NCBI RefSeq assembly: GCF_003002825.1
Contig: NZ_PVTE01000007.1
Location: forward strand, 124,001-188,000
Origin: Spirosoma oryzae
Lineage (GTDB): Bacteria; Bacteroidota; Bacteroidia; Cytophagales; Spirosomataceae
Direction of reading: 5' to 3'
Length of the DNA: 64,000 bases
Below, piece after piece: positions 42,067 through 52,386 of the stretch. Numbering within the stretch: the first letter of the stretch is position 1; each line of letters starts with the position of its first letter. A program made the translations under genes and the position numbers. The notes beneath the pieces were generated by a model, which was not told the DNA's origin, made no database searches, and saw only the letters and a program-made list of their open reading frames with translations.

Positions 42067-42168
42067 GTAGCCTGGACCTCCAGGTCCGGGTGGCCGTCAG
42101 GCCAATTGGTTCAGGCGGTAGCTATTCGGTCGCTAGCGCGCCCACCCGGACCTGGAGGTCCAGGCTAC
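42067..42168 (+). repeat. REPIN-like element R2, between susC and susD
   Basis: A 102-base element bounded by GTAG (42067) and CTAC (42168) with the same 27-base terminal inverted repeats as R1 and the shared internal GGCCGTCAGGCCAA block. It sits 10 bases after susC and 92 bases before susD. Confidence 0.8.
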
Positions 42169-42260
42169 ACAGCTCTTTCCGGCCCGACGACCTGACCCTT
42201 CGTTTGTCCGGTGCTATGACAGGAAATAGCCAACACATACATGTATCGCTCCGTCTTTCC

Positions 42261-43607
42261 ATGAAAAAACTAATCTATCATATACTCCCCGCTGTGCTGC
42301 TACTCACCAGCAGTTGTCAGCAATTTCTGGACGTTCAGCCTGATTTACAGGTCGATCAGTCACAGGCTATTACCAACGCCAGCACGGCTGAAGCGGCTGT
42401 CAACGGCATGTACAACCGACTCGGCAACGATAGCTATTACGGCTCGAATTTCCCGGCACTGTCGTATCTGTCGGGGGGCGACATCAACTGGACGGGTTCG
42501 CAGACAGCCCCGCAGGAAATCTTCGCCCGGCGCGTCACGTCGACCAACGGCTATGTAGGGTCGGCCTGGGCGGCCATCTACCAGACGATTCTGGCGGCTA
42601 ACTACCTGCTCGAAACCGTCCCCAACCTGTCGGACCCGCAGTTGACGGCCGACCGCAAAAACCAGATACTGGGCGAAGCCTACGCCGTGCGGGCGCTGTC
42701 GTATTTCGATCTGGCGCGGGGCTGGGGTGGTGTGCAACTGATTCTGAAAGCCACCTATGCGCCAACCGACAATACGGGTATTCCGCGCAGCAGCCTGACC
42801 GACACCTACGCGCAGGTGCTCAAGGACCTGACCACTGCCGAGCCGCTGCTGAGTGCGACAACCAACCGCAACCGATTTACCCGTAAGACGGTCTGGGCGC
42901 TGCGGGCGCGGTATCATCTGTACCGGCAGGAGTGGGAACAGGCGGAAAGCTACGCGACTAAACTCATTGACGATACCAACTACAAACTGGTATCGCCCTA
43001 CAGTGCGTTTTTCGCCAATAATGCTGTTGCCACGACCGAGTCGGTATTTGAAATCGCGTACAGCAACTCGTTCAAGAATGGGCATTACAACTGGTGGTTA
43101 CCTCCGGCGCTGAGTGGTCGGCGGGAGTGGGCGCCCAACGATGCACTCGTCAAATCGCTGAACGACGCGACGGTGGGAGGAAACCGGAAAGAACTCATCG
43201 CGCAGACGGCCGCGCCGGGTAATCTCTGGTACGGCAAACTATATTACCGCAACCCGCTGGGCACCGACCCGGCCTACGTCATCCGCATCGCCGAACTCTA
43301 CCTGATTCGGGCCGAGGCACGGGCGCAACTTGGCAAAACGACACTCGCCCTGGCCGATCTCAACGCCGTACGCAGCCGGGCCGCTGTACCCGCGTCGACA
43401 GCCGCCACGAAAGACGCACTACTGACGGCCATCAGCGATGAACGCCGGGTGGAATTTCCCTTCGAAACCGACCGCTGGTTCGATCTGGTCCGTACAGGCC
43501 GGGTCGCTACCGTGCTGGGTATCACCGACACCCGAAAATACGTGTTCCCGATTCCGAACAGCGAGCTACTGGCCGATAAGGCGCTGACGCAGAATGAGGG
43601 GTACTAG
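42261..43607 (+). CDS. SusD/RagB-family surface lipoprotein
   Basis: 448 residues from the ATG at 42261, where the signal peptide starts (KKLIYHILPAVLLLTSSCQQ, lipid-anchored Cys20). The open frame extends to 42090 but would translate the REPIN and is rejected. SusD-type helical repeats follow (AEAAVNGMYNRLG; GEAYAVRALSYFDLARGWG; ELYLIRAEARAQLGK; DERRVEFPFETDRWFDLVRTG), the usual layout. It captures ligand on the cell surface for the SusC at 39009. Length is a little short for SusD but complete. Confidence 0.92.
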   Translation: MKKLIYHILPAVLLLTSSCQQFLDVQPDLQVDQSQAITNASTAEAAVNGMYNRLGNDSYYGSNFPALSYLSGGDINWTGSQTAPQEIFARRVTSTNGYVGSAWAAIYQTILAANYLLETVPNLSDPQLTADRKNQILGEAYAVRALSYFDLARGWGGVQLILKATYAPTDNTGIPRSSLTDTYAQVLKDLTTAEPLLSATTNRNRFTRKTVWALRARYHLYRQEWEQAESYATKLIDDTNYKLVSPYSAFFANNAVATTESVFEIAYSNSFKNGHYNWWLPPALSGRREWAPNDALVKSLNDATVGGNRKELIAQTAAPGNLWYGKLYYRNPLGTDPAYVIRIAELYLIRAEARAQLGKTTLALADLNAVRSRAAVPASTAATKDALLTAISDERRVEFPFETDRWFDLVRTGRVATVLGITDTRKYVFPIPNSELLADKALTQNEGY

Positions 43608-43670
43608 GTATTGATTCTGCCGCTGCCGTAAGGTTATTAGCAGCATTAAAAAACTCAATCCCAAAAACGC

Positions 43671-44585
43671 ATGAAAAAGCAACTGCTCATTATCGGTTTC
43701 CTGTTAAGCGTTGGCCTGTCTGGCCGGGCACAGTCCAGTGCGGCACAGTCCAGTGCGGCACAATCCAGTGCGGCACAGCCTAAATTCGTCGGCCCCGAAA
43801 AGGGTGCGCTGGTGATCGTTGGGGGCGGGGCCATTACGCCTGACATCTGGAACCGCTTCATCGAACTGGCGGGAGGACCGGCGACCGCCAACATCGTCGT
43901 CATTCCAACGGCTGGCGAGGACTCGGCTGCGAACAGTACGCCCCGTGAATACGAAACACTGCGGAAACTGGGCGTAACCAAGCTGACGCTGCTGCATACC
44001 CGCGATCCGAAAGTCGCCAATACCGAAGCCTTCGTTGCACCGCTAAAACAGGCGACCGGTATCTGGTTCGTGGGCGGACGGCACTGGCGACTGGCTGATT
44101 CATACCTCAATACGCTGGCACACAATCAATTCAATGCGCTGCTGGCGCGGGGCGGGGTTATTGGCGGGACGTCGGCGGGGGCTACGATTCAGGGCTCGTT
44201 CATGGTGCGGGGCGACACGAAAGGCAACGCGATCATGATCGGCGACCACACGCAGGGGCTGGATTTCATCCATAACGTCACCATCGATCAGCACGTCATG
44301 CGCCGGAACCGGCAGTTCGATCTGATCGAGGTGATCAAAGCCCGGCCCGAACTGCTGGGATTGGGTATCGATGAAGGAACGGCCGTGGTCGTGCAGCAAA
44401 ATACGTTCGAGGTGCTGGGCGCGTCGTATGTCGGCATCTACGACGCTAGGCAGATTGCCAGCAGCGCGCAGTATCCGTCTGGGCAGAACAGTACGGGCGG
44501 GCCATTCTACTACCTGAGCAAGGGACAAAAATTTGACCTGCAAACCCGTACGGTGATCGCGCGCGCGCCCCAGCGATCGAACTGA
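43671..44585 (+). CDS. Cyanophycinase-like S51-family peptidase
   Basis: 304 residues. A signal peptide (to ~A20) is followed by a run of QSSAA repeats (residues 21-35) and then a peptidase S51 domain: VIVGGGAITPDIW (~48), GIWFVGGRHWRL (130-141) and the nucleophile Ser168 in GGTSAGA. Cyanophycinases cleave multi-arginyl-aspartate or similar peptides; the signal peptide suggests action outside the cytoplasm. It may supply peptides to the SusC/SusD pair just upstream (inference). The QSSAA array is coded by a 15-base tandem repeat. Confidence 0.88.
   Translation: MKKQLLIIGFLLSVGLSGRAQSSAAQSSAAQSSAAQPKFVGPEKGALVIVGGGAITPDIWNRFIELAGGPATANIVVIPTAGEDSAANSTPREYETLRKLGVTKLTLLHTRDPKVANTEAFVAPLKQATGIWFVGGRHWRLADSYLNTLAHNQFNALLARGGVIGGTSAGATIQGSFMVRGDTKGNAIMIGDHTQGLDFIHNVTIDQHVMRRNRQFDLIEVIKARPELLGLGIDEGTAVVVQQNTFEVLGASYVGIYDARQIASSAQYPSGQNSTGGPFYYLSKGQKFDLQTRTVIARAPQRSN
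43731..43775. repeat. 15-base tandem repeat within the cyanophycinase gene
   Basis: Three copies of CAGTCCAGTGCGGCA (third with one change, CAA) encode QSSAA three times, directly after the signal peptide. Such a repeat can gain or lose units by slippage without changing frame. Confidence 0.85.
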
Positions 44586-44592
44586 CCTTACT

Positions 44593-44656
44593 CCCCGGCC
44601 CCCTGAAGGGGGAGCACTCCGCAAATGAAGTTCACCCCCTTTAGGGGGCTGGGGGG
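44593..44656. repeat. CCCCGGCCCCCT inverted repeat between genes
   Basis: Two short hairpins (GGCCCCCTGAAGGGGG near 44597 and CCCCCTTTAGGGGGCTGGGG ending 44656) are themselves inverse copies, making a long GC-rich palindrome with a ~22-base centre. It resembles widespread Bacteroidetes intergenic repeats (from memory). It could terminate the upstream gene. Confidence 0.65.
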
Positions 44657-44758
44657 TAAACGGGTCGGAGAAAATTTGGCTATCAACAGACTTGACCCAA
44701 GAACTGACTGCTGCCGTGAGGTCAGCGAGGTCAATACAACAAACAATTCTTCTCTTAA

Positions 44759-46057
<1,299 letters not shown>

Positions 46058-46069
46058 AACGACAGGCGC

Positions 46070-47497
46070 ATGAGCAAACTTGATAGTACCATCGCGTCCG
46101 ACTGGCATCCTGCCTGGGAAAGTCGTACGCCCATACAGCGGCCGGTTAACCTTGCTGACTCGTCGGTTAGAACGGGCTGGATACCAGTGGAGCGGGTTCT
46201 GTTTCGGTTCTTCTTTCTTTACTTCACGTTACAGGCCGTCCCGCTCGACTGGCGTTTCTACCGCGACCTGCTTACGCTGGACTGGGGTAGCGGCTTCTAC
46301 CGGGATGTTTTCAACCTGTCGCGATACGCCCCCCGGTTCTTTGGCTATGGCGTAGCAGCCGACACGTTTGCCGACTGGGCTATCATCGCGCAGATCGCCC
46401 TGCTGGGAACGCTGATCTGGAGCTGGCAGGCGAAGAAACGGGCCAACTATGACGGGCTGTACTACGTCCTGCGGGTGGTGCTGCGCTACCGGCTGGCGTT
46501 TGGCGTGCTGGTGTACGGATTCATCAAACTGTTTCCGTTGCAGGCACCCTACCCGTCGATCAGCAACCTGAATACAGCCTATGGTGATTTCACGGCCTGG
46601 AAGCTATTCTCGCTGAGCCTGGGCGTGGTACCGTCCTACGAATCGTTTCTGGGACTGGTCGAAATTGTGGGCGGTTTACTGCTGCTTAACCGCCGGACCA
46701 CGCCGATCGGACTGCTGCTTATCCTGCCGTTTCTGGGTAATGTGTTTGTCTCGAATCTGGCTTATGAAGGGGGCGAACATATATACAGTCTCCTGTTGAT
46801 TACGTTCGCCCTGGCCCTGTTTGCGTTCGACGCTGTGCGCTTGTTCCGGCTCGTGTCGCTGGAAGTGGCAGCTGCCCCGGCGCGCTTTCGACCTGTGTTC
46901 ACTGGCTGGCAACGTGCCGCCCGGCTGGTCGTCAAAACGGCGTTTATTATGCTGATGGTGGGTGTTTATGGGTACAAAACCTACGCGGCTTACCGCACGG
47001 GTCCGTACCAGTTTCCACAGTCGGCGGGCTTGCCCGGTGCGGCTGGTATCTACAATGTGACCGAGTTTCGGCTGCGTGGACAGACCATACCGTACGCCCG
47101 GCAGGATTCGGTGCGCTGGCAGGATGTCGTGTTCGAAACCTGGAACACGATCAGCGTGAAGTCGAACCGGCCGGTTAAACTGGATGCGCAGAATACCGAA
47201 GAAATTCACGCTGCTGACACCGACCGGACGTACGAGCAGGCCGGCTCACAGGGACGACACTATTACCAGTATCAGATCGATTCGACCCGGCACGTACTGA
47301 CGCTGACGAACCGCAACCCGAATCACACCAGTGAAACCCTGCACCTGCACTACGACCGCCCGACACCCCAGCGCATCACGCTATCAGGTCTGAACGAAGA
47401 TCGTGATTCCGTGTACGTCGTACTGGAGAAGCGAGCTAAAAAGTACCTGATCCACGAAGCCGCCAAAGCCGGTCGGCGGGGCGCACTGACCTTGTAA
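46070..47497 (+). CDS. DoxX-like membrane protein with C-terminal domain, first copy
   Basis: 475 residues. An N-terminal hydrophilic part is followed by about seven membrane segments (~45-70, ~100-120, ~135-160, ~180-210, ~215-235, ~240-262, ~295-315). Central motifs: YRLAFGVLVYGFIKLFP, NLNTAYGDFTAWKLFSLSLG and the ENVxxGGLLL-type VEIVGGLLLL, which recall the DoxX core (usually ~150 residues). A soluble C-terminal domain (~320-475) begins GIYNVTEFRLRGQTIP. A paralogue starts 12 bases after the stop. DoxX-type proteins take part in thiosulfate oxidation or redox stress; here the function is not known. Confidence 0.75.
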   Translation: MSKLDSTIASDWHPAWESRTPIQRPVNLADSSVRTGWIPVERVLFRFFFLYFTLQAVPLDWRFYRDLLTLDWGSGFYRDVFNLSRYAPRFFGYGVAADTFADWAIIAQIALLGTLIWSWQAKKRANYDGLYYVLRVVLRYRLAFGVLVYGFIKLFPLQAPYPSISNLNTAYGDFTAWKLFSLSLGVVPSYESFLGLVEIVGGLLLLNRRTTPIGLLLILPFLGNVFVSNLAYEGGEHIYSLLLITFALALFAFDAVRLFRLVSLEVAAAPARFRPVFTGWQRAARLVVKTAFIMLMVGVYGYKTYAAYRTGPYQFPQSAGLPGAAGIYNVTEFRLRGQTIPYARQDSVRWQDVVFETWNTISVKSNRPVKLDAQNTEEIHAADTDRTYEQAGSQGRHYYQYQIDSTRHVLTLTNRNPNHTSETLHLHYDRPTPQRITLSGLNEDRDSVYVVLEKRAKKYLIHEAAKAGRRGALTL

Positions 47498-47509
47498 AAA
47501 AACCTTCCT

Positions 47510-49111
47510 ATGGCTACTTCCTCTCTCGATACGCCGGTCAGTACGGTACCAACGCAGGCAGCGTCGACGGCCCATCCGTCGCCCGTCTGGACATCGGCGC
47601 AGAAGATCGTCTTTCGTATCGCGTTTATCTTCTTCGTGCTCGTTTCCCTGCCCACGGGGGACGAGTGGTTCAAAAACCTGTTTACCCTCGACTGGTTGCA
47701 CCCGCACTACCGCGACCTATACGACATTGCCCGTTTTCAGCCGAACATCCTCGGCCGGGTGTCGTGGTGGCCGGTCTGGCTGGGGTATGGCGAGTGGGCA
47801 TTTCTGTTGCTGGTTGCCGTCGTGGGTGGCCTGGGCTGGACCGCTATTGTGCGGCAGCGGAAGGCCGAGCCCGCCAACTACCAGACGCTGTACTATTGGC
47901 TGCGGGTGCTGGTGCGCTACCGGGCGGGTATCGGTATCATCGGCTTTGGCTTTACCAAGCTGATGCCGACGCAGTTGCCGTACCCATCGCTGGGTTTGCT
48001 GAACACGAACTTCGGCGACCTGACGGCGCAGAAAATTTACTGGCTATCCATCGGAATCGTGCCCTGGTACGAGGTATTCGCCGGGGTAGTCGAGGTGCTG
48101 GCCGGGGCGCTGCTGTTCTTCCGGGCGACGACTTTTTGGGGGGCGGTGCTGCTGTTCGGTGCGCTGGCCGACATCGTGTATGTCAATCTCGCGTACGATG
48201 GGGGCGTTCATGTCTACAGTTCGTATTTCGTACTACTGGCCGGCTTTCTACTGGCCTACTACATTCCCGATCTGTACAACCTCCTGATCCGGGAGCGGCC
48301 AACGGTGCCCCATTACTTCGCCCCCCACTTCTCGGGTTGGCAGCAGGTGAGCCGGGTGACCCTGAAAACGGCGGCCATCGGCATTTTTCTGGGCTTGCTC
48401 GGCTGGGTACAATGGGTCAATTTCCGCTACGATCCCTACAAACAACCCGCACAGAAGGGACTGTCGGAGCTGCGTGGTAACTACGCCGTGACGGAGTTCC
48501 GGCTGAACGATCAACTCATCCCGGAATCACCGTCGGACACGGTTCGCTGGCAGGAAGCGACCTTCGAAAACTGGTCGACGCTAACGTTCAAGGTAAACCG
48601 GCCCACTCCGCTTGACCTGTCGAATGGGGGTGGCTCGCCCATGCGCGACCTCAACCGGACGTTCGAGCTAACGGGCGTTGGCGGTGGACAACGGGTGTTT
48701 TACTACGATGCTGATTCAACGAACCACGTACTGTACCTGCAGGACAAATACCGCCCGCAGTCGGACCGGAGCGAACGGCTGTCGGCGGATCTGGTGGGGG
48801 ATAAACCCAGAACAGTCAGGAAGCCAGTAACTGACTGGATACCCGTCGACGCCCGCGCCCGCATTGGTGACGAAGACACTAAAATTGATGCCCTGGCCCG
48901 CAGTACCCGACGCACGAAAGGCATCAAGTCAGAAGCGGGGCGGGAAGACGGTACCCGCAAGCACATGACCCTGCATTACCAGACCACCGACGGCTCGCGG
49001 GTCGTGCTGACGGGCGTCAACGAGACGAACGATTCGATCCGGGTCGTGCTCGACCGCGTGCAGCGTAACTATGCCCTGTCGAAGAGTACGCTCAATGCGG
49101 GGGCGTATTGA
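47510..49111 (+). CDS. DoxX-like membrane protein with C-terminal domain, second copy
   Basis: 533 residues, clearly paralogous to the preceding protein: YRAGIGIIGFGFTKLMPTQLPYPS, LLNTNFGDLTAQKIYWLSIG, VEVLAGALLFFR, NLAYDGGVHVYS and the C-terminal NYAVTEFRLNDQLIP ... DTVRWQEATFENWSTLTFKVNRP correspond one by one. A charged insertion of ~50 residues (about 420-475, with DARARIGDEDTKIDALARSTRRTKG) is unique to this copy. Predicted inner-membrane with a large soluble domain. Order and tight spacing (metY, copy 1, copy 2, then susC after 50 bases) suggest one operon. Confidence 0.75.
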   Translation: MATSSLDTPVSTVPTQAASTAHPSPVWTSAQKIVFRIAFIFFVLVSLPTGDEWFKNLFTLDWLHPHYRDLYDIARFQPNILGRVSWWPVWLGYGEWAFLLLVAVVGGLGWTAIVRQRKAEPANYQTLYYWLRVLVRYRAGIGIIGFGFTKLMPTQLPYPSLGLLNTNFGDLTAQKIYWLSIGIVPWYEVFAGVVEVLAGALLFFRATTFWGAVLLFGALADIVYVNLAYDGGVHVYSSYFVLLAGFLLAYYIPDLYNLLIRERPTVPHYFAPHFSGWQQVSRVTLKTAAIGIFLGLLGWVQWVNFRYDPYKQPAQKGLSELRGNYAVTEFRLNDQLIPESPSDTVRWQEATFENWSTLTFKVNRPTPLDLSNGGGSPMRDLNRTFELTGVGGGQRVFYYDADSTNHVLYLQDKYRPQSDRSERLSADLVGDKPRTVRKPVTDWIPVDARARIGDEDTKIDALARSTRRTKGIKSEAGREDGTRKHMTLHYQTTDGSRVVLTGVNETNDSIRVVLDRVQRNYALSKSTLNAGAY

Positions 49112-49161
49112 GGTGATACGTCACTAAATCAATCGAATACAACCAAAATAACCTGAATAAT

Positions 49162-52100
49162 ATGATCGCAAATAATCTACTAAATCAATCAAATAGATTG
49201 GTTATTGTGCTGCTTAGCGTTTGGCTGAGTGTAAGGGCGCTACCCGCCCTGGCCCAGTCGCGGCAGATAACAGGGACAGTGAGCAGTAAAGACGACGGGC
49301 AGACGCTGCCGGGTGCTAACGTCGTTGTCCCCGGTACTAAGGTCGGAACGCAAACGGATGCCGATGGTAAATTCTCGCTACAGGTAGGAACTGGTGTTAC
49401 GAAGCTGGTTGTCACGTCAATCGGCTTTGCCACGCAGGAAGTCAGTGTGCAGGGGCGTAACACCGTCAATGTGACGCTCAGCTCGGATAACCGACAACTG
49501 AGCGAAGTACGGGTCGTGGGCTATGGTACGCAGACCAAAGCCGAATTCACGGGATCAGCCGCGCGGGTTAATGGCGACATCATCAAGGAGCAGCCCGTGC
49601 AGAGCTTCGATCAGGGGCTGGCGGGCCGCGCAGCCGGTGTCAGTATTGCCCAGCCCAACGGCGTGCTGAACAACCCGCCGGTCATTCGAATTCGGGGTGT
49701 CAATTCGATCTCGCTGAGTTCGTACCCGCTGGTTGTCGTCGATGGTATTCCGATCAATACGGGCAATGTATCGGCGAGTACGGCCGTACCGAACAATCCG
49801 CTGGGTGATATTAATCCCGCTGATATCGAGTCGATCGACGTGCTGAAAGATGCTGCATCGACCTCGATTTACGGGTCACGGGCCGCAGCGGGCGTTCTGC
49901 TGATTACGACCAAACGGGGCAAGGAAGGTAAGCCGCGCATCAACTATGAAACCTGGGCAGGGGTGTCCAACGTGGTACGGCTACCCAAGCTACTGAACGC
50001 CGAACAGTACATCAGTATCAAGAACGAAGCGGTGCTGAACGCCAAAGTACTGGGTGGCAATGCAACCAACGACAACGTTGCGTCGGCGCTGTTTTTCCCG
50101 AATACCACCCCCGACGGATCGCCCGTCGACACGCGCTGGTACGACTACATTTACCGCACGGGCGTCTCCCAAAGCCACAACGTCAGCATATCGGGCGGAA
50201 CCAAAACCACGACCTACTATTTCTCGGCCAATTACACCGATCAGAAAGGCTTTCTGGTAGCCAACGAGTTCAAGCGGAAAGCGGCCCGGTTCAACATCGA
50301 TCAGGAAGTAACTCCCTGGCTGAAGTTTCGGGGAAGCCTGTCGTACAATACCAGCTATAATCAGTCGCCTTACGCGGGATCGCTACCCGGCTCCAACTTC
50401 TTCCTGGTGGGCGCGGCCCGGCTGGCCATCGCCCTTCCGCCGAACGTTCCGGCCTTTAACCCGGACGGTAGTTACAACATCAGCACGACCAACCTGAACA
50501 CGATTGGCATGGGCAACAACCGGGTCGTCAGCAACTTCGGGAATCCGGTTGCGCTGCTCGATCTGAACCGTTTTACGTCGACTAACGACCGCATCATCGG
50601 GAGTTTCAGTGGAGTGGCGAAGCTGCTGAAAAATCTGGATTTTACGACGACCTACGCCATCGACCGGCTGCGGACGGATAACGTCAGTTTTAACAGCGCA
50701 ATTCAGGGCGACGGTTTTTCCAGCCGGGGATCGGTTACGAACGTGTCGGCTGTGCGCGACAACTGGAACTGGACGAACACGCTGGCCTATAACGAAACGT
50801 TCGGCGGTAAACACGGTCTGGCGGTACTGCTGGGCTACGACGTGCAGAAGTTTACCAACTCGGCCTGGGGTGCCAACCGGACCCAGTCGGCCGATCCGTT
50901 TTTTCAGAACTATCAGGGCAACTGGGGAAATATCACGGCGTCGGGCAATGACCTCAGCGAGCGGGCGTACCTGTCGTTTTTCTCCCGGCTCAATTACGAC
51001 CTGAACAAGAAGTACTTCGTGACGGTCAACCTCCGGCGCGACGGTAACTCGGCGCTCGGAACGGGCCGGAAATACGGAAATTTCGGCGGTATATCGGGTG
51101 GCTGGGCCTTATCGGAAGAGCCGTTCTATAAGGATGCGGGTATCGCCAATACGCTGAGCAACGTCAAGCTGCGGGCGAGCTGGGGCCGGGTCGGCAACGG
51201 GAATCTCGACAATGCCTTCAGTTCGCTGGAATTGTACAGCGGCTCGCTGTACGGCAATGCGCCGACCTGGGCGATTTCGCAGGCTGGTAACCCAAACCTG
51301 GGTTGGGAAACCAGCGACCAAACCAACGTCGGTGCCGACCTGGGCTTCTGGAACGACCGGGTACAGGTGGAACTGACATACTTCAATAACGACGTCAACG
51401 GGCTGATTCTGAGTGCGCCACAGGCTGTGTCGAAAGGCATTCCCGGCAACGCGATCCTGGGCAACGTTGGGTCCATGTACAACCGGGGTATCGAGCTGGG
51501 CATCAACGCATCGGTGCTGCGCCGGGGTGATTTTTCGTGGAATGCCTCGTTTAACTACACCAACCTGAACAACAGGGTAACGGCGCTGGCGGACGGCAAC
51601 ACCGAGATTGTCGGTACAACGCACGTATCGTACGAAACGACCAACATCACGCGCGTGGGGTACTCGGTCGGTAGCCTGTACGGGGCCAAAACCGACGGCG
51701 TTAACCCGGCCAACGGGCAGCGGATTTTCGTCAACGCGAAGGGCGAAAAAGTGCAGTACAGTCAGGTGGTAGCCCCCGGCCAGAGTCAGTGGACGTATCT
51801 GGATGGCACGAAAGCCCCGGCAATTACCGGCGCTGATTATTACCTGATCGGCAACGCGCTACCCCGCTGGTACGGTGGGTTCGCCAACAATGTCAAGTAT
51901 GGTAACTTCGATTTAAGTGTCAATCTGTCGTTCGCAGGGGGCAATATGGTACAGAACGGTACCCGCGCTACGCTGCTTGATCAGCGGGCCTATAACAACT
52001 CGACCGAAATTCTGAACCGTTGGCAAAAGCCGGGCGACGTCACCGACATTCCCCGGCTGGTCTACAACGATCAAACGTCGAGCGGCTCGTCGTTTCCCAT

Positions 52101-52365
52101 CTCGGGTAATGCTGAGAAGGCTGATTTCCTGCGCCTGCAAAATGCATCATTCGGCTATCGGCTGCCCGCTACGCTGTTGCGCAAAATCGGTGTGGGGTCG
52201 CTACGGGTCTACGCGCAGGGGTCTAACCTGTTTCTGCTGACCAGCTATAGCGGTACCGATCCCGAATCATCGGTCAACGGCAACTCCAACACGACACCCG
52301 GTGTCGAGAAAAACTCGATCGGGCAGGCCCGTACGTTCACCCTCGGACTGAACCTGGGTTTTTAA
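49162..52365 (+). CDS. SusC/RagA-family TonB-linked outer-membrane protein
   Basis: 1067 residues: signal peptide (to ~LAQS33), carboxypeptidase-like domain (about 36-105; ITGTVSSKDDGQTLPGANVVVPG), plug (VVGYGTQTKAEFTGS ... IRIRGVNSISLSSYPLVVVDG) and barrel. It imports a substrate together with the SusD encoded 21 bases after its stop. No glycosidase, sulfatase or polysaccharide lyase is in the neighbourhood; instead sulfur-related genes flank it on both sides, which makes a sulfur-containing ligand worth testing (inference). Confidence 0.93.
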   Translation: MIANNLLNQSNRLVIVLLSVWLSVRALPALAQSRQITGTVSSKDDGQTLPGANVVVPGTKVGTQTDADGKFSLQVGTGVTKLVVTSIGFATQEVSVQGRNTVNVTLSSDNRQLSEVRVVGYGTQTKAEFTGSAARVNGDIIKEQPVQSFDQGLAGRAAGVSIAQPNGVLNNPPVIRIRGVNSISLSSYPLVVVDGIPINTGNVSASTAVPNNPLGDINPADIESIDVLKDAASTSIYGSRAAAGVLLITTKRGKEGKPRINYETWAGVSNVVRLPKLLNAEQYISIKNEAVLNAKVLGGNATNDNVASALFFPNTTPDGSPVDTRWYDYIYRTGVSQSHNVSISGGTKTTTYYFSANYTDQKGFLVANEFKRKAARFNIDQEVTPWLKFRGSLSYNTSYNQSPYAGSLPGSNFFLVGAARLAIALPPNVPAFNPDGSYNISTTNLNTIGMGNNRVVSNFGNPVALLDLNRFTSTNDRIIGSFSGVAKLLKNLDFTTTYAIDRLRTDNVSFNSAIQGDGFSSRGSVTNVSAVRDNWNWTNTLAYNETFGGKHGLAVLLGYDVQKFTNSAWGANRTQSADPFFQNYQGNWGNITASGNDLSERAYLSFFSRLNYDLNKKYFVTVNLRRDGNSALGTGRKYGNFGGISGGWALSEEPFYKDAGIANTLSNVKLRASWGRVGNGNLDNAFSSLELYSGSLYGNAPTWAISQAGNPNLGWETSDQTNVGADLGFWNDRVQVELTYFNNDVNGLILSAPQAVSKGIPGNAILGNVGSMYNRGIELGINASVLRRGDFSWNASFNYTNLNNRVTALADGNTEIVGTTHVSYETTNITRVGYSVGSLYGAKTDGVNPANGQRIFVNAKGEKVQYSQVVAPGQSQWTYLDGTKAPAITGADYYLIGNALPRWYGGFANNVKYGNFDLSVNLSFAGGNMVQNGTRATLLDQRAYNNSTEILNRWQKPGDVTDIPRLVYNDQTSSGSSFPISGNAEKADFLRLQNASFGYRLPATLLRKIGVGSLRVYAQGSNLFLLTSYSGTDPESSVNGNSNTTPGVEKNSIGQARTFTLGLNLGF

Positions 52366-52386
52366 CCATCCATCGACTAGACAACC

